Notes under the pieces: model-generated
Databases searched by the model: none
Told to the model about the DNA's origin: nothing
What the model saw: only the letters and a program-made list of their open reading frames with translations
Assembly: GCA_911728455.2 (NCBI GenBank)
Contig: OU452238.1
Span: 10,237,065-10,301,064, forward strand
DNA from: Marthasterias glacialis
Lineage: Eukaryota > Echinodermata > Asteroidea > Forcipulatida > Asteriidae
Direction: 5' to 3'
Length of the DNA: 64,000 nucleotides
Program-made: the position numbers and the translations under genes
In this document: positions 25,488-39,000 of the stretch, one piece after another
How positions within the stretch are numbered: the first letter of the stretch is position 1
Layout of the letters: each line of letters opens with the position of its first letter

Positions 25488-26771
25488 TGCACCAAACCGC
25501 TGGACCAAGATACGCCATGAGCTAAGCAAGAATTCATATAATTTTCGTGTTAGTGGTTTGTTGCTCTTTTAATTTTTCATAATTTGAATCAATCAATATG
25601 CACGTATACATATCGTTTCATTTAATCGCTGCTATAAATAACTTAATAAAAACACATCATAAAATTCGTTTAAAATAATATAATGTCTGCTAAAACATAT
25701 GTCTGCTAAAATGTCTGCTAAAACGAGTAACTTAAATTTAACCCACCATCAAAAATTATAAGCTTTGTACTCAAAGCTTTTCGAGATATGCACGATTGCA
25801 ACAAACTTAAACATGTTTTGTTTCTTTTTTACGGGTGCGCGTTTGCTGAACCAATGAACTACCTAGTAATTAAAACAACAAATTTGAATTCGTACGAATT
25901 TCTTTCCAACCACCCCCATTGCGGACTATACGTTCAATGAGGAACCTGGAGCAACTGCACAATGTAAACACCACGAGAAGGCAACATTTTCACCACATTG
26001 CCTCGGCAATTTACGTGAGCTGATAACGAAAAAACACGGATTAGCCCAACCCGAGCTGAATGATAATTTACTAAATACTGCTAATTATAAGTTGTTGATG
26101 CTGTTTTCCATACTTGGCCAGACTTGTTGCGAAAACAAAATGACTTGTTTTCAACATCCAAATAATTACAAGAATTTGGGCAGGTAATTTTGAAATAGCA
26201 ACACATGTACTTCAATTATCTTGACTCACGAGGCCATAATGGGGGGAGGGGATTACTTTTTCAACAATTACTTATCAATATATTAACATAGTTTTGGTAA
26301 TGGGGTTATAAAGTATAAAGTTAAAAGGTTGAAAAATGGGATGACCAAATTATATTCCAGTTGTATTTCAGTGTTGTGTACAAATAATAATAAAATAGTT
26401 TACATAGAAATGTATGATGATTGTTTTTATACGTGATTTTATGTGGTTATTTGTCTATTATCAACCCCTCACAAAAAACATTGCGTCTCCAGTGCCTGTA
26501 TCAAGTATTCTGCGTTCCCGATGTCAAGTCAAACGAGCCACAAGGAAGCCACAAGAGGGCGCTATTTCACAGCAACACTGTCTCGGTTCGGGTAAAAAAA
26601 CAAAGTGCAATCTTTCTTCTGATTAACAAAAAGGGTTGGCATTTTTGTAATGGAAGATTCTCTTACACTAGTCTGTTCCCATGATGGGCACTGTATACAT
26701 AACCTTTTTTATATAGGGATTAATACCAACGGTGGCAAACTCAAGAATTAGACCAATTAATGACCATTACA
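25488..26771. other. 3' flank of the patatin-like gene, no other gene
   Basis: Contains a three-fold TGTCTGCTAAAA repeat at 25684-25724 and otherwise AT-rich DNA. Confidence 0.5.
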
Positions 26772-27002
26772 TTAGCGCTCTGATCCCCTTGGGATGCGCT
26801 GTGACTCTGGTACTGGTGTTACTGAAATCACGGCCGTAGTTGATTGGCCTTCATTGGGCGAAGTACAGACCACTTGAGAAGATAATCTGCTCGGTGACAA
26901 TATTGTTGATTTAGATAGAGGAATATGTTGCTTGTGTTTCACCTTGTCAGGGTTGTTTTTTATCCACTGGGTCAAAAAGGTCTTCGCACTTTGTTCACCT
27001 TG
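26772..27002 (-). CDS. Patatin-like gene coding exon 13 (stop)
   Basis: Encodes QGEQSAKTFLTQWIKNNPDK, then a Ser/Thr/Pro-rich tail (STILSPSRLSSQVVC, TTAVISVTPVPESQ) and a TAA stop at 26774-26772. The tail looks disordered and could carry phosphorylation sites. I saw no canonical AATAAA on the minus strand in the next 400 bases, so the 3' end is undefined. Confidence 0.88.
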   Translation of the reverse strand, partial: QGEQSAKTFLTQWIKNNPDKVKHKQHIPLSKSTILSPSRLSSQVVCTSPNEGQSTTAVISVTPVPESQRIPRGSER

Positions 27003-30000
27003 CTAAAAAAAAGAGAATTATAACAAAAACAGTGGGTTTAACTCCTGAGTATGACAAATTGCGTAAAATTAAAAAAGATAATGTGGCTGAACGATGGTGC
27101 TTGCTATTTCATGATATCAAAATGGAGGTATCATCAGCATCATCAACACTTTACAGCAACAACAAAAAAACACTTTACATGTTGTGAACTGTTGGGATGT
27201 AGGCCTACCGTCATCAATTTAGGCAAGTTCGATCAAGGACCAATGGTTAACTAGTTGGTTGGTTTCTGACGCAAGTAGTGCATGCGCACTGACGTTGAAG
27301 TGTGAACGACGTTACGTCCATGCGACCATGAGAAAACAGCGAATTAAATCAATGTTATCATTTTTTCTGATAACTGGTCCCCTGTGCACTGTGATTACGA
27401 AACGGCTATTGGTATCCGGCGATGCAACCAGCCTTGATAGGCTGGTCGCGAATTGTCGACTAAACTAGTCCAACCATTGTTGACAGTGCAACTTGACCAG
27501 AGTTAGTCAAGCTACGGTTAAATACCGTCCTTGATCGAACTTGCTCTAAGCTGTCCTTAGACAACTTCGCAAATACATACGCGTGCGTCCCAATAATAAC
27601 TGTATTGTGCACAAAAAGTATTTGCGAAGTTGTCTAATTCGGGCGATTCACAACAAAGTGCGCCAACAAGAGTTTGCCTCGGATAAGATAATTTGTTGTT
27701 ACAGTGTATCTTTTGGGGAACCGGTGGATTAAATCGCAAGGAAGTTCAATCTGGCTTCATTCTTCTGGTAACAAACTTGCCCACATCTAAAGTTTGGTCA
27801 TACTTTGTGCATTTAAATTGACATTTCGCCTCAAAAATGGTGCAGAAAGGGATGATGATGTTGCAAAGTTGTCATCAAGTTTTGCTTTAAAGCCCCAGCT
27901 CAACATTGGTAAGAAGAAAAACATAAATGTTCACATATTTACATAATTATACCTTACATGGTATAAAGATAATGACGGTAGAAAACTTTCTTCGAAATAT
28001 TTCTGCCTGAAGCGTAATCGTTTTTAAATAATAAATGAAATAAGATCCAAGATTAGTTTTCGTCTCATTTGTGAGACCAAATATCTGCCTCTAGAAATGC
28101 GTACAAAAATGCTGAACCGTTTTCTTGTAAATGAAACAACGAAATGAGCTGAAATTTCACAGGTTGGTTTTATTAAATCTTGATTTGTGCAAAGAATGGA
28201 AGCATTTAAAGTAAGTTTACTAATATTGAGCTGGGGCTTTAAAATAGAACCTTTATTCACAGGAAAAAAGTTTTTTTATGACTAAAACTAAAGATATTCA
28301 CTGCAAAGGGGACAAAGGTATTCAGCAATGGTTTCATAAAAGGGTTGATTTCTTAAATGGGTATCTTCCTTAGCGAACTTATGCCCATCCTAAAAAAAAA
28401 ATAAGAAGAGTATTGTATAAAATGAGCAGAATGGCCAACCACAGGAATAGCTAATAGGCCCAATTTCACATTGCTATGGTTCGATATACAATGCCTCACC
28501 TTGACTAGAAATTTCCGATCTTCTTCTTCAAGGCTGAAGTCTGTAGCACCCACGTATAAAGAGTCTATCCCAATCGTCCGTTTCAGATCATTCTCCTGAA
28601 ACACAAAAATGAAAAACAAACCAATAATTTCAAATTCGTGTATTACATAACAAATTTTAAAAGATCGATGATATTATTAGGAAGCATATTTTAGATAGGC
28701 GTGTGGTTAGTCTAGTGTAGGTTTTTCGGGTCGATTTCAGCATTTTCACACATTTACCCCCAGTTCATCCAAAATAGGGTTTCTTTTTCGCTATTGTTGC
28801 AGTACATTTCGTTTTCGTGCACACATGATTTCGTTCTTCTCATTCGGGTTCGTTTTAATCTCGCTATTTCATTCAGTATAACATTTTCACAACTATTCAG
28901 CTGAATTTCCACTACCTATTTACAATTGATGAAACTGAATGGTTGACCAGCCTCTTGCTGTTGGCTTTTGCGAAATTGAATGATCTTTGCGACCCAATGA
29001 ATTTGAATGATCTTTTTTGACCAGAAAATGCCAAACTGTTGAAATTGAATTACTTCTTTTGACTGTTGAATGCTGAATTTAGGGCATTTATTTCGAAACG
29101 AATTTGAATGAGCCGGGTGTAAAATTGAATGATTTTTGTTGAAATTGGCCGGCAAAACCTACAGTTATTTAAACAAGTTATAGAGGAGACCATAATATAT
29201 CTTTATGAGTTTGGAGTCTGCTGTTGAGACTGTAATCATTCAGCCCGAGACCAGCAAAATGTGGCCACACAGAAACAGGCGGCTCTCCCGAGACCTATTT
29301 GAGAGTCTATGCGTACATGATTTGGCTCACGTGAAATGACACATAAATCAGTTTATGTTTTACTTTGATCTTTCCCTGATTTTAAACTCATTAGATACCT
29401 GGATTGAATTCCTTCTGGGACAACAAATTCTCACGCGTTGATTGGGTTTTTCAGTCACTACCTGTGAGGGGGCCTATCGTGCGTTTCACCCCACTTAGGA
29501 TTTTCCTGTGATGATTTTGAGTTTTCTTTCCGACATAGGCATCCTACTTGAAGATTGCTTGCTTTAATTGCCATTGCCGGGGACAAACAATGGAAATGCA
29601 CATACACGTGTGTACACACAACCACAACTATCATCCAATGAGAGGTGTTTCTTTGACCTCAGAAAGGGTATTGATCTCGTGACGTCATATGCAATGGGTT
29701 TATACCAGAGAGGTAATATGAATGAGTATAACATTGAGGCTCCATACTGATAAGACATAGGAATCTACGTTTCATCAGTTTGGTATCCTGACCCACCGTT
29801 GTAAAGACTCTCTTGACGTTGACAAGCAGTGTGTTTGATAAGGTATCCAGAAATCCCCGCAAGCTGGAGAATTCCTGCCTCTGATAGCCTAAGAAGACGG
29901 TCTGCAGACTCACCCCCTTCTGCTCGGCTAAACCCATAAGTTCCTGGAAAGAAATCTAAAAAACAAAATACGTAAATAATTCATCTGGGGCTTAAAGTAC

Positions 30001-33000
30001 AAGTACACTTTTATATAGAGATAGCTACAGTCCATGAAGAACAATCAATTGAAATAGTGATTTAAGCAAACTTCACTTTAACTCATCTACATAATAACAT
30101 CTTTGAGAACAAAAAACACAATTTATTAGGAATTGTTAGACTATTGTTCATAAAGCTGTCTTTGTTACAAAAGGTATACCCATAATTGGAGCCCATTAAC
30201 CCTTTGCATTGACGTCATAGCCGGTTACTGTTTGCCCATGGTCCTCCATTTCAGGAGTTAATTGTATGCAAATTGTATGTTTCGAACTGCGGTAGCGTTT
30301 AAAACCTAAAATGGGGGAATCCTACTACCAAAATGGCGCAAACAAAATTGATCGTGAATGATGACGTCACTACATATACATGTCATTGTTTTTACAGTGC
30401 TAGAACCTGGAAGGGTCATCCAACACACTCATTTTAAGGCGATCAATAACAAGTTCAAATTTATATTATGTGATGTTATCGAAGTTTATTGATGACACAT
30501 GATTGGTCGTGATGAAAAGCAGAAACATGAACTAGCCTAATCTTACTTCTTATTAAACTTCAAATAACAACTAATTATATTTTTTTTAATTGCTGGAAAT
30601 ACAAAAGAATGTATTCAATTCCATGAAAAAATTCGATGTGGGCCATCTTAAAATCAATCACAATGGTTGGCCATGAAACTGTTGAACCCACCTTGCCGTC
30701 TCCATTGATGTCCAAAAAGTCAAACACTTCATCCACGGTATAGTCTTTACCAAAGAGAATCTTGGCTTGTTCGTCGTTGAATTCATCCCCGTCCTGTAAA
30801 AAGCACAAATAAAAAAGTGTACATAATAAGAAGAGCAGGACGACCAAAGACAGGCATTCATGGGTTCATTTTTTAAGCTGTTAGGGCTTGCGCAAAAAAG
30901 TGTTGATGTTAACAAATCAAGCACTGTTTTCCTATTTAGTTAAGTCTATAAAGCATTTCCTCATGTACAGATCACAATTTTACCAATATAAAACTAGATT
31001 TGCTCCAATGAGAAATTTATTCAACCAGTTATCATCTCATCAAAAGTTCATGGCACAAATTGCCAAAGCACTATTCATTTTAACGAGCGTTAAGGCGTAT
31101 ATGATGCCCATTGTAACACCCTTGTTTTTTAGCAACAGCGGAGCTGCAGCCACGAATTCACATACGGCCCGCTTTATAACTTCCTTAAACGCTGGGTTAA
31201 AAATAAGGTAGTCTGGAGTTGTTATTTCATAGGATAATACCACAGTCTCGTTAAATAATAATTAGGGGGAAGTGATACTAATAATGTACATGTATATACC
31301 GTTTTGAAGACTTTCTCTAGCTCCAGCCTGCTAATTGAACCGAGGTCTTCATCCATCTGATTTCGAGATAAGACGGCAATAAACTTGGCAAGTGCATCAG
31401 TTACGGTCTTAAGCTCTGTAGCTGCTTCTTTTTGCAAAGATTTGGCGTTCTTCCTTTCTCTGCAAAGAACATTGTGATAGTTGTAGCATTTGCAACCCAC
31501 AAACAGAAGTCACTTCTTACTATATAATGCCATCTGACATAATATTAATTATAATGAGATCTTGCGTTCTAATTGTGTTGGACAGTCCAATGACGGCTTA
31601 CACCCAGTAGCATATAGACTGTTTTTGTTCTCAATCGAGTTGGCAGATTAAGATCGCCACTTCCAGCTCATGGTGCGTAACTCTACCAAAAGTCACTTAT
31701 TTCATAGTTTGAATTTTTAAAGTGTTATATCCAGCGAACACGGGGGGGGGGGGGGGAATGGCAGAATGCTCTAGCCTGTCTACGTCGCCAATTTGTGGTG
31801 ATCGTTTCCCGTCGTATGAGGGGAAGGAAGGAGGAACGGTCCTGCAGTCAAAGCCCCAGCTCAACATTGGAAAGAAAGAAATTATAAATGTTCACAAATA
31901 CCTTACATGGTATAAAGATAATGATGGTAGAAAACTTTCCATGAAATATCTCCACCTGAAGTGTTATCGTTTTTGAATAATAAATGGAATAAGATCAACA
32001 AATTAATTTCCGTCTCATTAGACCAAAACTCGTTTGTATTAAAACTTTTTAGCAACAGCTCCCATTGGTTTTGTACACGATTTCCAACTGGGGACCTTTT
32101 GCAACTGGGGACCCTATTGTCCTCTTTTGTTATAAGTCCCCGGTTTGAATGCCTAAACAAACTCACACACACACATGTTTGTGTATGGTGTAAACTGAGA
32201 ACTTCTCTTCGTTCTCCCATTGTTTTTTTTTAGCGACGTCCCAATTGGTTGTGTGTGCACGAAAACCAAGCGAGGACGTCCTTGCTTGGTCGGAACACCC
32301 GGATCCCTTTTGTTAAAGTCCTCGGTTTGAATGCCTGCACACACATACTAACACATCCCTTCACCTTGCCACCATCAATTAGTGTAATACAATTTAATCT
32401 TACCTAGATAGTTTGGTATTTGGTCGAGTGGCCGGAGGAGTGTAGGCATTCTCCGTGGCGAGTCGATCAACCATCAGGTCCTGCTCGTCACTGGAATACT
32501 ATCAAATCAAGAAAACGTTCATGTTGTCATGCTGTCATTGAACCACAAACGTTGCCAAGTTTCACGTGTTTAGTAGCGATAATCAAAAAAATTGTTTCCA
32601 ATTATTCAGAAAAATATGGTCATTCGAATAATACATTAGTTTGAAATGGAGAAAGATACCGCCACCGTTCAATTCAATTCAATTCATCTTAATATTATTT
32701 TCTTATTGCATGATGTACATATAAATAATTTTAAAGAAGATCATTCCATCAATGATACTTAAAGAAATACAAGAATAAAAACAATAACAGATACAAACAC
32801 AAGAGGTGCAACAATGGAGGCATATTCAAAAGTTTAAGTCTTAGAAACGCTTAGAAACAAAACAAGAAACTGGTTTATCAGAATTTATCCCAGATTAAGC
32901 TTTCTTTCAGTTTTCTTGTCCAGTTTTATATTTACCCATTTATAAACATTTCCCACAGAGCCTGTTGATTCTGACTTCCAGTGGTTTAAATTTGAGGTCA

Positions 33001-36000
33001 AAAAGCATTGAAGTATTATTACGAACGCGGATGTATTAAAAACTACAACTCTCCTAGGCAAATGATATTACAACAATTATTTGGATTAAAGCATGGAAAC
33101 AGATGTGTTTCAATTAAACTATTAAACAAAATCTGTTGACCTGTTTAAATGTTCCAATGCCATTTGCGTGCAAACTTGAATCTATGTGAAGAAACTCATT
33201 CGTTATTTGTGCATGTGCTACAGAGCTTTTGGTTGATTACTTACAAGAAGTAGACCAATAGTTTTTTCATTGACGGGTGAAAATCTTTCACTCCTCTGCA
33301 TTAACTTAGTGGCATCCTCTAATGGTTGAAGTCTCCTCAATATGCTATCTTCAGGCTTCATGGACAGCCACCAACCTGACAGAAAGATTAAAGAGGTTCG
33401 TTTAGTTATAATTGCCCCCAAAAGTATCAGCAATTAAATTTTATTGTAACTTCGGTTGGCAATTGCTTTAAAGTTTAAAATTAAAATCTATCAAATTCTG
33501 ACCAGTTGAATCTGGGTTCAATTTTATGATGCATGCTGACCGCGGAACTATGCACTTACGGCACATAGAGTCACGAGCTTTACTGGGTTCCGTAAGCGCA
33601 GTATGATGCGGTAAACAGGCCCTAAAGAACATTGGTGTCTCGGGCCAAAGGGACCTTGGTGCTAGGGCCTAACGGAACATTGGTGCACTGAAGGCCTAAG
33701 ATATGGGGCCTATGGAACACAGGTACGGTGCCTTTAGGGCCTACGGAACACTGTTTAGGGCCTATAAAATACAAAGGGCCCAAGGAACACTTAATCAGGC
33801 CTTGTATTTAACACATTAATGTTTAACAGGGTTCAGTGAACCAAAACAATGGGATACTTTTTGTAGGTCCTTTTTCACAGTTCTCAACATACTGAGCATG
33901 TGCGCGCATGCTCAGAACTGTCAAAGAGGCCTGTTGTGTCTGTTGCCGCCAGCGTCTCAAAAGTCTCCCATTGCATGAATCTTTTTATTGGGCATCATTG
34001 TTCTGATAAACAAAAGACACGATTTACTAGTAGTTTTCTCTCACCGTCAAAACAATGAATAGGATAGTTGCATAGGAGTCCTCCATCCACGTAGTAGTCG
34101 GTACGACCGTAACGACGGTACTGTACAGCACAAAATAAACCTAAATCAAAAGATTATTGGACGAGTTCCATGATAACATGTACATCCATTTTCATATGCA
34201 TGAAGTTCACAAAGGAATTGGTGTTAAAAGAAATTGGATTTGAAAGTGAAAGTTTTAACAAAGTTCAGGCAAATGTCCTTTGTTAAGGGTTAACCATTGA
34301 CACGTTTTCGTCATCACAACTATTAAACAAAAACGTACAAGGAATGGGGCTACAAAGATTAACACTTTTGTACAAAAGTAGGTGAGCGATTCATAACCAT
34401 GTTCAATAACACAGTGTCGCTACGTGGTGCTCCAAAAAGTCTTATGCTCACAGTATAGCGTAGTGGGAAAAGGTGACATCCTACTCAACATACATGTCGA
34501 TACTGACTCCAAATAAGTTGAGTAGATGCGTCTACTACGCACCATTATGTCTTACGTGGCGTATCGGACACATTAGACCATTAAGCCCCGCTCCCGTACG
34601 TTTTGACCAATCACAGCCTTGGGTACGCCGCCGAAAGTCCGACAAAAGCCGGACACGATAAAATCCTATTAGAAAATGTAAACATGCGTGCTCGTACTTA
34701 AAGTGCGCGCGTTCATCTCGTGCAGTGTAGCGCTGAAGAGATGCACATTGTGCTACCCACGTGTACAGTGGGATGATGTAGCCAATCCTGTGATTGATCA
34801 ATATGTTTAGGGGCGGGGCTTACTGGATCGGTCTATTATATGTCGAAAGAAAATTTGACGGACATAACAGTTTGTCGAACATAAGGGTATACATAGCGGA
34901 CACACTGACTTGGATGACAAGTATCCAAATCAGTTTTTAGACATAATGGTCCATGTTGAACATGTTGGGCCGTAACACACACTTAGGATTCAATTTGTAA
35001 TTGTTTCTTCTTCGTAAAAAAATAATCTTAAATGTTATTGATGTCTGCATAAGTAACGATAATTAAAGCTCCAAAAGGCTTTTCACACGGCATAGGATAA
35101 CTGAGATTAGTTTTGCAAACGCCCTTTCCATTACAAACTCTTGGTGGCGAACTGTATTTTGACCCCGCCCCACCCAGAGTTGTCACTTGCGTTGTAGCCC
35201 CTACTTTATTAGGGACGTTTAGCTACTCGTACTTACCTGAACGTCAACGTGAGCGTCTGCATCATTTTTCGCAGACGTCATGTAAAAAAATTACGCAAGC
35301 GTATCAAACTTACCATTTTCACGTCAATACGTCCGAGCAGTCAACCGTATGCGAGCTGACATGCGCAAAAGTGATGACGTCATCTGGTAACAGCGCAAAC
35401 TTTTCGCGTTCACGTTAACGTTTATTCTCACGTGACGTGCAGCTAAACCTCCCTATTATTTGCATATAAAATAAGTGCGTTTGGATTGTCTGACATACCT
35501 GGGATCGCCATAGACATGCGGGCCGCCATACGGACTGACATGTTTGGGGTTGTCTTGACATGGCAGTATTCGGCATTCATAAGGTTAACATTTGTCACCA
35601 CGATACAGATTTCTGTGTTATAGCGGTCGTATATCTTGCAGAAAGGAAAACACAATTATACATAGCGTAAAATCAAACCATGATACTGAAAACATTATTG
35701 GGATTCATTGGGAGAGGGAAATTTGCAATATACTCTGTTACTGATCAGTTTAAAAAGTGTCCATCGTGCTACCTTCTTACCCAAAACTGCATGATATCTA
35801 AATTTGATCCGTGAAATTGTATTCATCGTTTTTTCGGCGTTTTGCGATGGTTCCAGTTGTTACAGACAAGGGTTTGGCACACACTGCATTCCGACTGATA
35901 ATGAATAAATTGTTCATTAACGTCATCTTTTGGCTCACATCACGGGTCACTTCGGGTAAAGGAGTTCTACTTTATGGGCAAAAACACAATTATGCTCAGA

Positions 36001-39000
36001 AGAGACAAGGAGTGCAACAGCAAACAACCCTTGTATAATTGCTTTATCTAACGACCATCTTGTTTTTAAAGCGAACGGATGGGCGGGCTTTGGCGTGACG
36101 AGATTAAATTTACAATTAGTATCTCAATGATTATCAAACAAGAACAACAGAGATACAATTTACCACAGCATATAATGAGCAGTGGTATTTGGACATGTAG
36201 CTTTAACATGACTTTCATCCAATGTAACTATAAACTGTGATGAGAGGACTTACCTATTAATCTACAAAGTCATAGAGGGCATAAGGGTGGTCATTTACTC
36301 TAACTGCTCATTGATAAGTTACACAATATAATGAAGCGTTGGCCCAAAACAGTGACGTGATCAACACGCTGGACTTATTATGTACGTGTATATTGACTCC
36401 GAAAATAAACACCTTCCTAAACGATTAGAACCAAGGAATCCGGGAAAACTTCTTTTTGCTGAGAAGTTGGTGAAAACCACGATGAGAATGCAAGATAGGT
36501 GGCCTACCTGTTTGAAGGTGATGTCTCTGCAACCGGTGGCTTGCTCAAGACGATCTCCAAACCAGGCATATAATTTACGAGCTGGATGCCATCCGTAATA
36601 CTTGATCAAGTTAGGTATGAGGGTACATAAACCACATGAAGCATCTGCGAAAATGGGGGTGGGAAAGGGAAAAAACATTAAAACAGGCTTTTGCCGTGAA
36701 TTAACGGTCATGTTAAAATGTTTCTTATGTTTTAAACTGAAACCAACGATTTGTTTTACCTAAAATCCAGTTTTTGTTGCTTTGCTCATGATACATTAAG
36801 GCATATTTTCAACTTCTATCTAGAAAAATCAACTTCTATTTTTATTTTTATTTATTTTTAAAAAAAATTTTTTTAGTGTCAATTCACTTTAATTTTGTTT
36901 ACTATTTTTGATATGAAATCGAAACCTTCTCCCAAAAACATTGTTTCCGTAGCTATATTATGTATAATGATTATTTTAAAAGACAAGTTGCTGTGGTTTT
37001 TGGAAGAATTCATCTGCATCCTCTAGGCCTATATAATTTTCGAAAACTCACCATCCAACCAAACTGATAATTTTAACAAATTATTGTGGTCCCGTTTTAC
37101 TGAAAACAACGACAATATTTGGGTTTGTTTTGTTGGGTATTTTGTGCGCATTTTATTGCGATTGCAGTGATCGAACTATTCAACGGTGATGTTCTATAAA
37201 TGCTATCCGGACTTCGATACTGATAGTATTTCAGACGGAAGTATTTCTCTGGAGTGATTGGTATACTGGGATGGGCTGATAGCGCCCTCTTTTGAATAAA
37301 CTCCTCCAGCCCACGTTAATTTACCGAATGGTGGACACATTACCCGGAGGACAGAATACCCTATGACACTGGTACTATCTGTGACTGTGCTTATTTTTGG
37401 TTTGGAAAAGACATTTGTTTCAAGAAAAAGCAATATTTTTTGCTTAAGTAGCTCTATGAAGTTAGGCCCTGGTAAATACGATGGCATATATACTCAATTA
37501 TACTCGTTAAGGAATAGCCAATAAAAATTACAGCATTTCATTTTTAGATGATGTTTCGCATGACTATTGGCGCTAATTAAACCTCACCGAGAAAATACGA
37601 CTTGAGGTCGAGACTAAGGAACTCCTCTACGTCATAAGAGGTGTAGCCGACACCAAGCAGCACGGCCCACATTGCCCCTGCACTGGCTCCTCCTAGTTTT
37701 CGTATTTGCGGCCACACCCCAACATTCTCTAATACCTGGAAAATCATTTGAATAAAAGAAGAGCGGAACACGTCAGTAACTTCAGGTACATTTATATTGC
37801 ATCATTAATAAGCTGTCTCTGCTACATCGAGAGATGGCAGACAAAATGGCTGGACCTTCGCAACTACCTCCTTTTTTGCCTCAATATAAAATGAAGTGGA
37901 GGAAAGAATAAGACCACGGAGGTAGATAAGGCATGGTGTCCGCAGTAATCGCTTTGCCGTGGCTGGTTGGTACGCCGAAAAGACGTAATTCTTCAGCGTT
38001 GTCGGTGTTGCCAATGGCAGTAGCGCTAGCCAAAGTCGCGTGATTCGGACGCCGCCTTGAAACCTATTGGTACAGATTTGTGGGAATAAATTGCTCATAC
38101 AAAGAACTCACAATGGGGCTTAACACTGGATTACCAGTAACTCAACATGCTCTTTAAAGTTACAAAATAGCAACCAGTAACAATACACGTTCTTAGTACA
38201 TACCGGTAAGTACTGCTTTTAAGTTAAGAATGACAACTTAAAACCCATACGGTAGTCGTCGATGTGCTTACAGAAAAGCTTCACTGACCTTGGCGAAGGC
38301 TTAATTTACCAAGGGGGTTGTACGTGGTACATTGGTTGCTAATGTTTGTTGCAGCCACCGGATAAGATTCACTTTATCAATATCAGACAAAACGAATGTG
38401 AAAAGGATCGATAGTTGGCAGATTAACCATCTCTCGTTGGTTACCCCCATGCATCAACCGTACAACTCATATCACGCTGTACAATCTACGTAACACGGCA
38501 GCGATCACAGGAAAAGAAGCTATAGACTCTAAAGACTCCCGGCCGGGTCAGTATTGACCTGGATTACGGTCCCAGGGCCTAACCCATTTCAGCATTAGGC
38601 TCACCCGTAAACTGGTTAAAAATATGAATTTAGACTCGGATTCTTCATCAGTTTGACACAGTTTGTCGAGTCAGTTTGACACAGATTCCGGGTCGTACTG
38701 AACCATAATAGGTCAGGCACCCTGGAATCCGGAATCTGGGTCAATTCTGACCAGTTTTTTTTTTAGAGTGCAGTGTGATGACGCTCCGGCACCCTGACCC
38801 ATTTCTTTTACATTATTCTTTGTTTCGTTTTACGCTCAACTAGCCATGGTACATGTATTTGCACCTGATTATTTCCTAGGTAGGTCTACGTTTGTCAAGG
38901 ATATGTGCGCGTTCTTTTATATGCTTATTTCGGTTTAATTGGCAACTAAAATAAGAAAACAAATTAAAGATCGTTTGCACGCACATTGTAGAATTTCATA

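Noticed and set aside
34045..34128. Alternative shorter exon 6 of the patatin-like gene using the ACAG acceptor
   Set aside because: It would put YRRYGRTDYYVDGG out of frame with exon 5; the TTTAG acceptor 12 bases upstream keeps phase.
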